A stretch of 64,000 bases of DNA from Actinobacteria bacterium OK074 (lineage in GTDB: Bacteria; Actinomycetota; Actinomycetes; Streptomycetales; Streptomycetaceae): positions 45,970 through 109,969 of the forward strand of contig LJCV01000245.1 in the NCBI GenBank assembly GCA_001298575.1, given 5' to 3'. The translations under genes and the position numbers were made by a program. The stretch's first letter is position 1. Each line of letters begins with the position of its first letter. Positions 8,115 through 16,494 of this stretch are shown one piece after another. The notes beneath the pieces were generated by a model. That model was given only the letters and a program-made list of their open reading frames with translations, was not told the origin of the DNA and did not search any database.

Positions 8115-8867
8115 TCAGGGTGTGTGGTGTCCGGCGCGGGCGTCCCGCAGGAGCAGGTCGATCGTGCGGCGGGCGAAGGCGTGGAGGGTTTCGGGGTCGT
8201 GTTCGCCGAAGGAGTTGGCCCAGAGGGCGAAGCGGCCGAAGAGGGCGGCCCACAGGTGCATGGCCGTGTCGCGGGGGCCGTCCGGCCAGCTCGGGCCGTC
8301 GTCCTCGCAGGCGGTCACGGCCGCCAGCCACTGCTCCCACAGGACGCGGGCCGGGTGGACGCCCCGGTCCGCGTCGGCCGGGGCGCCGAAGCGGGAGGTG
8401 TCGTGGCCGAACATCAGCCGGATGACACCCCGGTTGGCGCGGGCGAAGTCGCAGAACGCGTCGCTCTGGGCGCGCAGCCGACCGGCGGCGTCGGCGCGCG
8501 CCGCCGCCGCGGCCTCGTCGGCCGACCGCATGGCCGCGACGATCCGCCCGTAGCCGTCCTCGGCGACGGCCCGGGCGAGTTGTTCCTTGTCGGCGAAGTG
8601 CAGGTACATGCTCTGCGCGGCGATGCCGACCTCGCGCGCGACCTCACGCAGCGAGACCGGCAGGTCCTCGTCGCCGAGCTTCTGGTCGAGGAGGCGGCCG
8701 ACGGCGGCGAGAATCTCCTGACGCAGTCGCTCGCCCTGGCCGCGGGGGTTGCGGCGCCGGATGCCGCCGCCGCTCGCGCCCGGGGCCCTGGGGGATGGCT
8801 CAGGGGAACCCTTGGGGGTGCCGGCCGCCGTCGCCGTCGTGTTGGATGCCTCGCTCACCTGCGTCAT
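8115..8867 (-). CDS. TetR-family regulator with TetR_C (WHG-type) domain
   Basis: The helix-turn-helix occupies about residues 45-95 (ILAAVGRLL...VSLREVAREVGIAAQSMYLHFADKEQL), a canonical TetR fold. The C-terminal ligand domain, with CDFARANRGVIRLMFGHDTS and HLWAALFGRFALW, matches the WHG subclass. The first 40 residues are a Thr/Ala/Gly/Pro-rich tail. It lies downstream of, and in the same direction as, a ferredoxin-reductase-P450-SDR operon and probably controls that operon in response to its substrate. No inverted repeat typical of TetR was found immediately upstream of its own start. Confidence 0.88.
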   Translation of the reverse strand: MTQVSEASNTTATAAGTPKGSPEPSPRAPGASGGGIRRRNPRGQGERLRQEILAAVGRLLDQKLGDEDLPVSLREVAREVGIAAQSMYLHFADKEQLARAVAEDGYGRIVAAMRSADEAAAAARADAAGRLRAQSDAFCDFARANRGVIRLMFGHDTSRFGAPADADRGVHPARVLWEQWLAAVTACEDDGPSWPDGPRDTAMHLWAALFGRFALWANSFGEHDPETLHAFARRTIDLLLRDARAGHHTP

Positions 8868-8965
8868 TGTGCATCACCCCCGCGGAACCCTTCTGTGACG
8901 TACGCCCCCAGGGTCACACTTCGGGGTTATTGTCCGGGTTCGATATCAGGGTTCAGTGTCCCGGT

Positions 8966-9433
8966 TCAGTGTCCGGGTTCCTTCAGGGTCTCCGTCGCCG
9001 TGGCGAACGCCTGTCCCGCCGCGGGCAGGCCGACGTACGGGGCCGAGTGCAGGGTCGCCTCCAGGATCTCCTCGGGGGTGAGGCCGTTGCCGAGGGCGCC
9101 GCGGACGTGGTTGCGCAGTTCGGCCGGGCGCCCCTGGGCCATGAGGATGCCGAGGGTGATGAGGCTGCGGCTGCGCCGGTCCAGGCCGGGGCGGGTCCAG
9201 ATGTCGCCGTAGCACTGTTCGAGGGCGAGCCGCGCGAGGTCGGCGCCGGGGCCGGGCGGTCCGTCGGCGGGGCCGGCCATCGACCGGTGCAGGAAGTCCG
9301 CCCCGAGCATCTCCCGGACGACCTCCTCACCCGCCAGCCGCCGGGCCGAGCTGCCTTGGGCAGAGCCGCCTTGCGCAGAGCTGCCTTGCGCAGAGCTCCC
9401 CTGCGCCGAACTCCCTTGTTCCGTAAGGCTCAT
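8966..9433 (-). CDS. carboxymuconolactone decarboxylase (CMD)-family protein
   Basis: Residues about 45-150 form an all-helical AhpD/CMD domain, with the block LDRRSRSLITLGILMAQGRPAELRNHVRGALGNGLTPEEI typical of 4-carboxymuconolactone decarboxylases. The AhpD Cys-x-x-Cys pair is absent, so a decarboxylase or isomerase type role is likelier than peroxidase reductant. The N-terminus is a five-fold imperfect repeat of SSAQG, probably disordered and expanded by slippage; the true start may be later. The gene sits between the SDR and the TetR regulator in the P450 operon and may act on a downstream aromatic or lactone intermediate. Confidence 0.8.
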   Translation of the reverse strand: MSLTEQGSSAQGSSAQGSSAQGGSAQGSSARRLAGEEVVREMLGADFLHRSMAGPADGPPGPGADLARLALEQCYGDIWTRPGLDRRSRSLITLGILMAQGRPAELRNHVRGALGNGLTPEEILEATLHSAPYVGLPAAGQAFATATETLKEPGH

Positions 9434-9472
9434 GACGTACCTCCTATGACGACGATGTTCAGACGGCGGTGT

Positions 9473-10321
9473 TCATCCGGCGGTGTTCATCCGGGGCAGC
9501 ATGCCCAGCACGGTCGCGGTGGTGGTGCCCGCGTCGACCGGCAGGATCGCGGCGGTGATCCAGCGGGACTCGGGGCCCGCGAGGAACAGGGCCGCCCAGG
9601 CCAGGTCCCAGGCCGTGCCCTCGGTGCCGAGGAGGTTGGCCCGGCGGCGCGCCTCGCGGCCCGCCTCGCCGCCGTGGTCGCCCATCGGGGTGTAAAGGTG
9701 GCCGGGGACAAGGCAGTTGACGCGGATACCGGCGCCACCCCAGGCGTACGCGAGGTCGGTGGTCAGCGACTGCAACGCGCCCTTGCTCGCCCCGTACGCC
9801 CCGCTGCCGAACCCGCGCAGCGCGGCGACGGAGGAGACGTTGACGATCGAGCCGCCGCCCGCGCGGACGAGGTGCGGGTGCGCGGCGCGGGCCACCAGCA
9901 TCGCGCCGGTGACGTTGACGGCGAAGACCCGGTCCCAGCCCGCGCGGGTGGTGGCCGCGATCCCGCCCTCGCCGCTGATACCGGCGTTGTTGACGACGGC
10001 GTCCAACCGCCCCGTCCTGACGGCGAGTTCGTCGACCGCCGCCCGTACGGCGTCCTCGTCGGCGAGGTCCGCGGTGAGGACGACGGCCTTGCCGCCCACT
10101 TGCTCGATACGGTCGCGGGTGTGCTCCGCGCGTTCCGGGTCGGCGTCGAGGATGCCGACGGTGGCGCCCTGGGCGGCGAGCAGCAGCGCGGTGGCGGCGC
10201 CTGTGCCGAGGTAGTCCCCCGCGCTCCCGGCCCCGGTGACCAGGGCGACCCTGCCGCGCATCCGGTCGCCACGGCCGTTGGTGTACCCGCCCACCGGGGG
10301 CGTGTCCGGGTCGGCGCTCAC
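9473..10321 (-). CDS. short-chain dehydrogenase/reductase (SDR)
   Basis: Classical SDR of about 282 residues. It has a nucleotide-binding VTGAGSAGDYLGTGAA region, slightly expanded relative to TGxxxGxG, the NNAG motif, the catalytic Ser in NVSSVAAL and the YGASK Tyr/Lys pair. It probably oxidises or reduces a hydroxyl/keto group on the product of the neighbouring P450 using NAD(P)(H). The GTG start at 10321 overlaps the P450 stop by four bases (GTGA), so the two are translationally coupled. A methionine 20 residues further in precedes the Rossmann fold and is the less likely start. Confidence 0.88.
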   Translation of the reverse strand: MSADPDTPPVGGYTNGRGDRMRGRVALVTGAGSAGDYLGTGAATALLLAAQGATVGILDADPERAEHTRDRIEQVGGKAVVLTADLADEDAVRAAVDELAVRTGRLDAVVNNAGISGEGGIAATTRAGWDRVFAVNVTGAMLVARAAHPHLVRAGGGSIVNVSSVAALRGFGSGAYGASKGALQSLTTDLAYAWGGAGIRVNCLVPGHLYTPMGDHGGEAGREARRRANLLGTEGTAWDLAWAALFLAGPESRWITAAILPVDAGTTTATVLGMLPRMNTAG

Positions 10322-11553
10322 CAGGTCACCGGCAGTGAAGTGAGCCCGTACACAATGGAGTTGGTCTTGAACGGCAGGGCGTCGGTGTCGACGGCGAGGC
10401 GCAGGCCGGGGATGCGTTCGAAGAGCCGGGGCCAGGCGACCTGCATCTCGACGCGGGCGAGGTTCTGGCCGAGGCACTGGTGGGTGCCGAAGCCGAACGC
10501 CACGTGGGCGCGGGCGTTGCGGGTGATGTCGACGGCGTCGGCGTCGTCCCCGAAGGCGCGCGGATCGCGGTTGCCGGCCACCAGCGAGACGATGACACCC
10601 TCGCCCGCGCGCACCAACTGCCCGCCGATCTCCACGTCCTGGGTGGCGACGCGGCGCGGGTCGGTGGAGACGATGCCCCAGTAGCGGAGCATCTCCTCGG
10701 CCGCGCCTGCCGCCAACTCCGGTCGGGTGCGCAGGAGTTCGCGCTGATCGGGGTTGAGGAGCAGGGCCGTGGTGCCCAACCCCAGCATGTTGGCGGTGGT
10801 TTCGTGGCCCGCGCCGACCAGGATGGAGACCAGGACCGGGAGTTGTTCGGGGGTGATGCCGTCGGGTCCGGTGTGGTCGACGATCAGGCGGCTGATCATG
10901 TCGTCGGCGGGTTCGCGGCGCTTTTGCTCCACCAACTCGCTGTAGTAGGCGAAGGCTTCGTGCTGGGCGCGGGCGCGTTCCTCGTGCGACACGGTCAGGT
11001 CGGTGCCGGCGTCGGCGTGCCGCTGGAAGAGTTCGTGGTCGTCGTAGGGCACGCCGAGGATCGCGCAGATGGCCCGGGAGGGCAGCGGCAGCGCGAATTC
11101 CTGGACGAAGTCGACGGGTCCGCCGGTGGCGAGCATCGCGTCGATCAACTCGTCGGTGACGGCGAGGAGTTGCTCGCTCATCGCGCGGGTGCGTTTGACG
11201 CTGAACTCGCGGGTGAGCAGCTGGCGCAGCCGCGCGTGCTCGGGGTCGTCGAGGCGGAGGAACAACCCGCCTTCGTGTTCCCGCTGGTTGGAGTGGACGA
11301 GGGGGAACTCGGGGCGGCGGACGTCGGCGGAGAAGTGCGGGGAGCCGAGCACGGCGCGGATGTCCTCGTGCCGGGTGGCCAGCCAGTGCCGCGATCCGTC
11401 CCAGATGGTGACCTGGTGCAGCCCACCGGCCTCACGGAACTCGGTGTACCGCTGGGGCGCGGCGAAGGGGCAGGTGCGCGGGGCGGGGAAGAAGGGGGCG
11501 TCTTCGGCTGCGGCGGATTCGGGGGTGAGGGTGGTGGGGGGCGGAGGTGTCAT
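10318..11553 (-). CDS. cytochrome P450 (class I, bacterial CYP105-like)
   Basis: All P450 landmarks are present: I-helix AGHETTA, K-helix ExxR in EEMLR, and the heme loop FGFGTHQCLGQNLAR with proximal Cys360. At 411 residues it is standard length for soluble actinomycete P450s, and overall resembles CYP105-type hydroxylases. ATG at 11553 has AAAGGAG about 8 bases upstream. It follows genes for its own ferredoxin and ferredoxin reductase, so the operon encodes a self-sufficient electron chain for monooxygenation. The substrate cannot be read from sequence. Confidence 0.92.
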   Translation of the reverse strand: MTPPPPTTLTPESAAAEDAPFFPAPRTCPFAAPQRYTEFREAGGLHQVTIWDGSRHWLATRHEDIRAVLGSPHFSADVRRPEFPLVHSNQREHEGGLFLRLDDPEHARLRQLLTREFSVKRTRAMSEQLLAVTDELIDAMLATGGPVDFVQEFALPLPSRAICAILGVPYDDHELFQRHADAGTDLTVSHEERARAQHEAFAYYSELVEQKRREPADDMISRLIVDHTGPDGITPEQLPVLVSILVGAGHETTANMLGLGTTALLLNPDQRELLRTRPELAAGAAEEMLRYWGIVSTDPRRVATQDVEIGGQLVRAGEGVIVSLVAGNRDPRAFGDDADAVDITRNARAHVAFGFGTHQCLGQNLARVEMQVAWPRLFERIPGLRLAVDTDALPFKTNSIVYGLTSLPVTW

Positions 11554-11570
11554 CGGGCTTGCTCCTTTTG

Positions 11571-12926
11571 TCAGTTGGCGTGTGTGGGGGTGCCTGCGGC
11601 GACGGCGGGCGAGGGTGTTCGCACCGGCCCATCGGCATACGGCCAGGGCGCCCGGTCGACGACGGCCTGTCGCCAGGTGCGCAGCGCGCGCACCATCCCG
11701 TTGCCGATGACGCCGTCGACGTGGCGCGGACCGCCGTGGGTCGGGTCGATGCGGCCGTAGACGCCGACGAACCGCCCTTCCTCCAGGGCCCCTTCGACGA
11801 CGGCGAAGGCGAGGTCGCGGCCGGTGGCGCCGTAGGACTGGAGCTTGAGGTGGTACTGGTCGGACCAGAAGTACGGCAGCCCGGGTTCGGGCACCGGCGC
11901 ATCAACTCCCGTTCCTTGCGCAGTGGTTGCGGCCTCGGTGGCCAGTGCGGCACCCACCGCGCGTCCCTGCTCGGTCGCCGACAGCCGGTGCTCGGCGCGG
12001 GCGTACCGCTCGGTGGCCGGGTCCCACCAGGCGGCCACGTCGCCCGCGGCCCAGACGCCGTCGGTGCCGGTGACCCGGCCACGGTGGTCGCACAGCACCC
12101 CGTCGGCGCCGTCGCGGTCCCGGCGGCCGAGCGGTATGCCGGTCCCGGCCAGCCAGTCCACGGCCGGGCGGGCGCCGACCGCGACGAGCACGGTGGCCGC
12201 CTCGATCCGGCTGCCGTCGTCCAGGACCACGCCGACGGCGCGCCCGTCCTCGGCGAGCACGTCGCGCACGCCGGTGCCGCAGCGCAGGTCGACACCGTTG
12301 TCGCGGTGGACGGCGGCGAGCATCCCGGCCACGCCCGCGCCGAGGACGTTGACCATGGGCAGCGGCATCGGGTCGACCATCGTCACCGGCACGCCCATGC
12401 CCCGGGCCACCGCCGCGGCCTCGGCGCCGACGAACCCGGCGCCCACGACGACGAGTTGACCACCGCGGGCGAGCGCCGCCTTCAGTTCGAGGGCGTCCGG
12501 CAGGTCCCGCAGCACCTGCACCCCGGCGAGACCGGCACCCAGCGCCGCCGGATGCACGGCCCGCGCCCCGGTCGCGACGACGAGGGCGTCGTACGCACAA
12601 CTCCCGCCGTCCGCAAGCCGTACGGCACGCGCACGCGGATCGAGCCCGACGGCGGCCGTGCCCGGCCGATGGTCGACGCCGAGCGCGTCCCACTGTTCGC
12701 GCGAGCGCAACAGCAACCGCTCGCTCTCCCACTCCCCCGCCAGCAACTGCTTGGACAGCGGCGGCCGGTCGTACGGCAACCCCGGCTCATCCCCGACCAG
12801 GGTCAACTCCCCCTCAAACCCCCGCCGTCGAAGCTCCTCGACCACCGCGACCCCGGCGGCGGAGGCCCCCACGACGACAACACGCCGCAGCGGCCCGGCG
12901 GTTGACGCGCCGGACGCGCCGGCCAC
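11571..12926 (-). CDS. FAD-dependent ferredoxin reductase
   Basis: An NAD(P)H:ferredoxin reductase of the BenA/putidaredoxin-reductase family. It shows an N-terminal FAD dinucleotide fold VVVVGASAAGVAVVEELRRRG, the PYDRPPLSKQLL block, a second NAD(P) fold LVVVGAGFVGAEAAAVARG, and GVWAAGDVAAWWDP near the FAD. The C-terminal reductase domain ends in a polar tail. The GTG start at 12926 is one base after the stop of the ferredoxin gene, so the two are coupled. It transfers electrons to the adjacent ferredoxin for the P450 17 bases downstream. Confidence 0.9.
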   Translation of the reverse strand: MAGASGASTAGPLRRVVVVGASAAGVAVVEELRRRGFEGELTLVGDEPGLPYDRPPLSKQLLAGEWESERLLLRSREQWDALGVDHRPGTAAVGLDPRARAVRLADGGSCAYDALVVATGARAVHPAALGAGLAGVQVLRDLPDALELKAALARGGQLVVVGAGFVGAEAAAVARGMGVPVTMVDPMPLPMVNVLGAGVAGMLAAVHRDNGVDLRCGTGVRDVLAEDGRAVGVVLDDGSRIEAATVLVAVGARPAVDWLAGTGIPLGRRDRDGADGVLCDHRGRVTGTDGVWAAGDVAAWWDPATERYARAEHRLSATEQGRAVGAALATEAATTAQGTGVDAPVPEPGLPYFWSDQYHLKLQSYGATGRDLAFAVVEGALEEGRFVGVYGRIDPTHGGPRHVDGVIGNGMVRALRTWRQAVVDRAPWPYADGPVRTPSPAVAAGTPTHAN

Positions 12927-12927
12927 C

Positions 12928-13131
12928 TCAGCCCTCCTGCTCGTGCAGCACGATCGCCGCCGCCGGACACAACTGCGCCGCCTCACGCACGGCCGCGTAC
13001 TGGTCGGCGGGCGGGGCGTCGTCGAGGAGTACGACGATCCCGTCGTCGTCCCGCTGATCGAACACGTCCGGAGCGGCAAGCACGCACTGCCCCGCCGCGC
13101 AGCACTTCGCCTCGTCAAGGGTGATCTTCAT
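12928..13131 (-). CDS. ferredoxin (single Fe-S cluster, P450-associated)
   Basis: A 67-residue ferredoxin starting MKITLDEAKCCAAGQCVLAAP and ending with the LCPAAAI motif. The cluster ligands are Cys10 or Cys11, Cys16 and the C-terminal Cys-Pro; the position of the fourth ligand of 4Fe-4S proteins is Ala, as in the 3Fe-4S ferredoxins that serve Streptomyces P450s. It is the first gene of the operon and hands electrons from the reductase to the P450. The ATG at 13131 was chosen over a longer frame because the ferredoxin fold begins there. Confidence 0.9.
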   Translation of the reverse strand: MKITLDEAKCCAAGQCVLAAPDVFDQRDDDGIVVLLDDAPPADQYAAVREAAQLCPAAAIVLHEQEG

Positions 13132-13207
13132 GAATGCCTCCACGCCAACGGCAAGACGGAACACCGGAAACGCACGGCGGCAGCCCAGGCCGCACCGAAC
13201 GAACCCG

Positions 13208-13232
13208 ATCACCTAACGCTCATCACCTTACG
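13208..13232. promoter_or_regulatory. 11-bp direct repeat upstream of the ferredoxin-P450 operon
   Basis: ATCACCTAACG at 13208-13218 and ATCACCTTACG at 13222-13232 differ at one base and are 14 bases apart. They lie 77-101 bases before the ferredoxin ATG, in the expected promoter region, and are a candidate operator for this operon. Confidence 0.4.
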
Positions 13233-13300
13233 GCTGTCAGGCTAGAGGGAGTAAAGGGTGCCGCGTGGAAAGGTTGTGGAAACACGGAGAAACACAGAGA

Positions 13301-13325
13301 AGCGGCGAGCGGGGCGCTCGCCGCT
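13301..13325 (-). terminator. Rho-independent-type terminator of the FAD/Fe-S oxidase gene
   Basis: A perfect 11-base stem (13301-13311 with 13315-13325) closes a GGG/CCC loop. In the leftward direction it is followed by a T-rich stretch (TTCTCTGTGTTTC). It separates the large oxidase gene, which ends at 13369, from the promoter of the P450 operon. Confidence 0.75.
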
Positions 13326-13368
13326 TCAGCGGGGTGACGGGGTGACCTGCGCCGTCACTCCCTCTCCG

Positions 13369-16230
13369 TCACGCCTCCCCCACCCCCTCCGCCAACACCT
13401 CCGCCAGATGCCGCCCCCGTACCCCGCCCACCTGCGCCAACTGTGTGCGGCACGAGAAGCCGTCGGCCAGGACCACCGCTCCCTCCGCCGACTCCCGTAC
13501 CGCCGGGAGTAGTTGTTCCTCCGCGCACGCCACCGACACCTCGAAGTGGCCTTTCTCGAAGCCGAAGTTGCCTGCCAGGCCGCAGCAGCCGCCCGTCAAC
13601 TCGCCTGCCAGGCCCGCCGCTTCGCGTACGCGGCGGTCGGCGGCGTCGCCCAGGACCGCGTGCTGGTGGCAGTGGGTCTGGCCGACCACCGGGCGGTCCA
13701 GCCGTGGTGGTGTCCAGTCGGGGGCGAGTTCTTCCAGTGCTTCCGCGAACGTCCGTACCGACGAAGCGAGTTGCTTCGCGCGTGGGTCGTTGTGCAGGAG
13801 TTCCGGGAGGTCCGTGCGGAGGGCCGCCGCGCAGCTCGGTTCCAGGACCACCACCGGGCGCCCGGAGTCCAGCACCGGTTCCATGACGTCCAGCGTCCGG
13901 CTCATCACCCGGCGCGCGCGGTCCAGTTGGCCCGTCGAGACGTAGGTCAGGCCGCAGCACACCTGGCCCGGCCGACCCGGCGGCAGGGCCACGTCCACCC
14001 CCGCCGTCTCCAACACCCGTACCGCCGCCCGCCCCACCGACGGCGACAGGTGCTCGGTGAAGGTGTCCGGCCAGACGTACGCCGTCGGGGGAGTCGTCGA
14101 ACCCGCGGGTGCCGCCGCCTGCCGCCGGGAACTCCACCATCCGCTGAACGTCTCCCCCGCCACCCGCGGAATCCCCCGCTCCCCCGCGATCCCGCCCAAC
14201 CGTTTCCCCGCCCACGCCAACAGCCGTACCGAAGCGGCCCAGTTGACCAGTCCCGCCACTCGCAGGCGGGTCACCCAGCGCAGCCACACCGGCAGCCACC
14301 CCATCGTGTAGTGCGCGGCTGGGCGGCGGCGGCCCGCGTAGTGGTGGTGGAGGAACTCCGCCTTGTACGTGGCCATGTCGACGCCGACCGGGCAGTCCGT
14401 GCGGCAACCCTTGCAGGACAGGCACAAATCCAGCGCGTCGCGCACCTCCGGCGAGCGCCAGCCCTCCGTGACGACCTCGCCCGCCAGCATCTCGTGCAGC
14501 AGCCGCGCCCGCCCGCGCGTGGAGTGCTCCTCCTCGCCGGTCGCGCGGAAGGAGGGGCACATGACGGAGGGCCCCGACGCCGTCGTCGTACGGCACTTGG
14601 CCACGCCCACGCAGCGCCGTACCGCCGCCGCGAAGTCGCCGCCGTCGGCCGGGTAGCCGAACTCGACCGGCACCGGCGTACGCGGCAGGGGCGCGAAGCG
14701 CAGGTTCTCGTCCAGGCGGGCGGGGCGGACCAGCATGCCGGGGTTGAGGAGGTCGTCCGGGTCCCAGACCGCCTTCGCGCGGCCGAACAGGGCGACCACC
14801 TCCTCCCCGTACATCTTCGGGAGGAGTTCGGCGCGGGCCTGCCCGTCCCCGTGCTCACCCGACAGCGAACCGCCGTGCGCGGCCACCAGTTCCGCCAACT
14901 CCTCGGAAAAGCACCGGAATTGGGCCACCCCGCGCTCCGACATCAGGTCGAAGTCGATGCGTACGTGGATGCAGCCGTCGCCGAAGTGGCCGTACGGCGT
15001 GCCCCGCAGGCCGTGTGCGGTGAGCAACTGCCGGAAGTCCCGCAGGTATTCGCCCAGCCGGGCGGGCGGCACCGCGCAGTCCTCCCAGCCGGGCCACGCC
15101 TCGCTGCCGTCGGGCATGCGGGTCGCCGTACCGCTCGCGTCCTCGCGCACCCGCCACAGCGCGCGCTGCCCGGCCGCGTCCGTGACCACGGTCGCGTCGG
15201 TGACGTCCGCCGCCCGCACGATCGCCTCCGCACGCGCGCGTGCCTCCGCCGCCGTGTCGCCGCCGGTCTCCACGAACAACCAGGCGCCGCCGCGCGGCAG
15301 TTCACCCGTGGCCCCGGGCGGGACAAGGTCCGCGGCCATGCCCTCCACCGTCAACGGGCCGTACGGCAGCAGGCCGGCCGCCGCGTGCGCCGCCGCGGAC
15401 TCGTCGGCGTACCCGAGCACGGCCAGCGCACGCGCGCGGGGGGCCTCGACCAGGCGGACCACCGCCTCCGTCAGCACGCCCAGCGTGCCCTCCGAGCCGC
15501 AGAACGACCGCGCCACGTCCGCGCCACGCTCCGGCAGCAGCGCGTCCAGCGCGTACCCGGAGATCCGCCGCGGCAGCTCCTTCAGGTCCGCGAAGCCCGT
15601 CCGCAGCAGCGCCAACTCCCCCTCCACCAGCGCCCGTAGGCCCTCCGGCGCGCCCTGCCAGTCCCGCCCCGGGGTCAGGGCCGCACCGCGCGCGGTGACC
15701 ACCGACAGCTCGCGCACGCTGTCCGCCGTCGTCCCCCACGCCACCGAGTGCGACCCGCACGAGTTGTTGCCGATCATGCCGCCGAGCGTGCACCGGCCGT
15801 GCGTCGACGGGTCCGGACCGAACCGCAGCCCGTACGGCGCCGCCGCCTCCTGCAACCGGTCCAGCACCAGCCCCGGTTGAACGACGGCGGTGCGCGACTC
15901 CGGGTCCAGGGACAGCAGTTGGTTCATGTGCCGGGTGAAGTCCAGCACCACACCGGTGCCGGTGGCCTGCCCCGCGATGGACGTGCCGCCGCCGCGCGCG
16001 ACCACCGGCACGCCGTACGACCGGCACACCGCGAGCGCCGCGGTCACGTCCGCCGCGTCCCGGGGCGCGACCACGCCGAGCGGGACCCTGCGGTAGTTCG
16101 AGGCGTCCATGGTCGTCAGCGCCCGCGCGGTCACCCCGAAGTCGACGTCCCCGCGCACGGCCGCCCGCAGCGCCGCCGCCACCTCGGCCGTAACCCCGCT
16201 CTGTCCCCCAACTCCCCGAAGATCGCTCAT
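13369..16230 (-). CDS. FAD-binding and Fe-S oxidoreductase (Dld/GlcD-GlcF fusion type)
   Basis: A large fused flavoprotein. The N-terminal 450 residues form an FAD_binding_4/FAD-oxidase C module (VPVVARGGGTSIAGQATGTG; FGDGCIHVRID; GEHGDGQAR). Next is an Fe-S region with CLSCKGCRTDCPVG and an upstream CRTTTASGPSVMCPSFRATGEE element, then two CCG-type domains (PGQVCCGLTY...VLEPSCAAALR; ELTGGCCGLAGNFG). This is the layout of D-lactate/2-hydroxyacid dehydrogenases of the respiratory chain, so oxidation of D-lactate or glycolate at the membrane is likely. The ATG at 16230 follows GGAGGT with almost no spacing; a GTG at 16266 is the alternative. Monocistronic. Confidence 0.88.
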   Translation of the reverse strand: MSDLRGVGGQSGVTAEVAAALRAAVRGDVDFGVTARALTTMDASNYRRVPLGVVAPRDAADVTAALAVCRSYGVPVVARGGGTSIAGQATGTGVVLDFTRHMNQLLSLDPESRTAVVQPGLVLDRLQEAAAPYGLRFGPDPSTHGRCTLGGMIGNNSCGSHSVAWGTTADSVRELSVVTARGAALTPGRDWQGAPEGLRALVEGELALLRTGFADLKELPRRISGYALDALLPERGADVARSFCGSEGTLGVLTEAVVRLVEAPRARALAVLGYADESAAAHAAAGLLPYGPLTVEGMAADLVPPGATGELPRGGAWLFVETGGDTAAEARARAEAIVRAADVTDATVVTDAAGQRALWRVREDASGTATRMPDGSEAWPGWEDCAVPPARLGEYLRDFRQLLTAHGLRGTPYGHFGDGCIHVRIDFDLMSERGVAQFRCFSEELAELVAAHGGSLSGEHGDGQARAELLPKMYGEEVVALFGRAKAVWDPDDLLNPGMLVRPARLDENLRFAPLPRTPVPVEFGYPADGGDFAAAVRRCVGVAKCRTTTASGPSVMCPSFRATGEEEHSTRGRARLLHEMLAGEVVTEGWRSPEVRDALDLCLSCKGCRTDCPVGVDMATYKAEFLHHHYAGRRRPAAHYTMGWLPVWLRWVTRLRVAGLVNWAASVRLLAWAGKRLGGIAGERGIPRVAGETFSGWWSSRRQAAAPAGSTTPPTAYVWPDTFTEHLSPSVGRAAVRVLETAGVDVALPPGRPGQVCCGLTYVSTGQLDRARRVMSRTLDVMEPVLDSGRPVVVLEPSCAAALRTDLPELLHNDPRAKQLASSVRTFAEALEELAPDWTPPRLDRPVVGQTHCHQHAVLGDAADRRVREAAGLAGELTGGCCGLAGNFGFEKGHFEVSVACAEEQLLPAVRESAEGAVVLADGFSCRTQLAQVGGVRGRHLAEVLAEGVGEA

Positions 16231-16494
16231 ACCTCCAGGATGCACCCGACGACTGACCGTGATCACCGCACCGCACGGCGCGGCCGAATTCTTTCGTCGG
16301 TGACTTGCCGGGGATTTTTCGTCTGACGCGCATGAACCCGCCCACTTTGATCACTAACTCTCCTATAGTGACGGCCAGTTGGGCATCAGGCGTCGCTGTA
16401 CGACCGAGCGAGGACCCCCAGCACCCCCGCCCCCGGAACCCCCGCACCAGGACCGACCGCAAGGACCGACCAGGCCCCGACCGAGGACAGCTTC

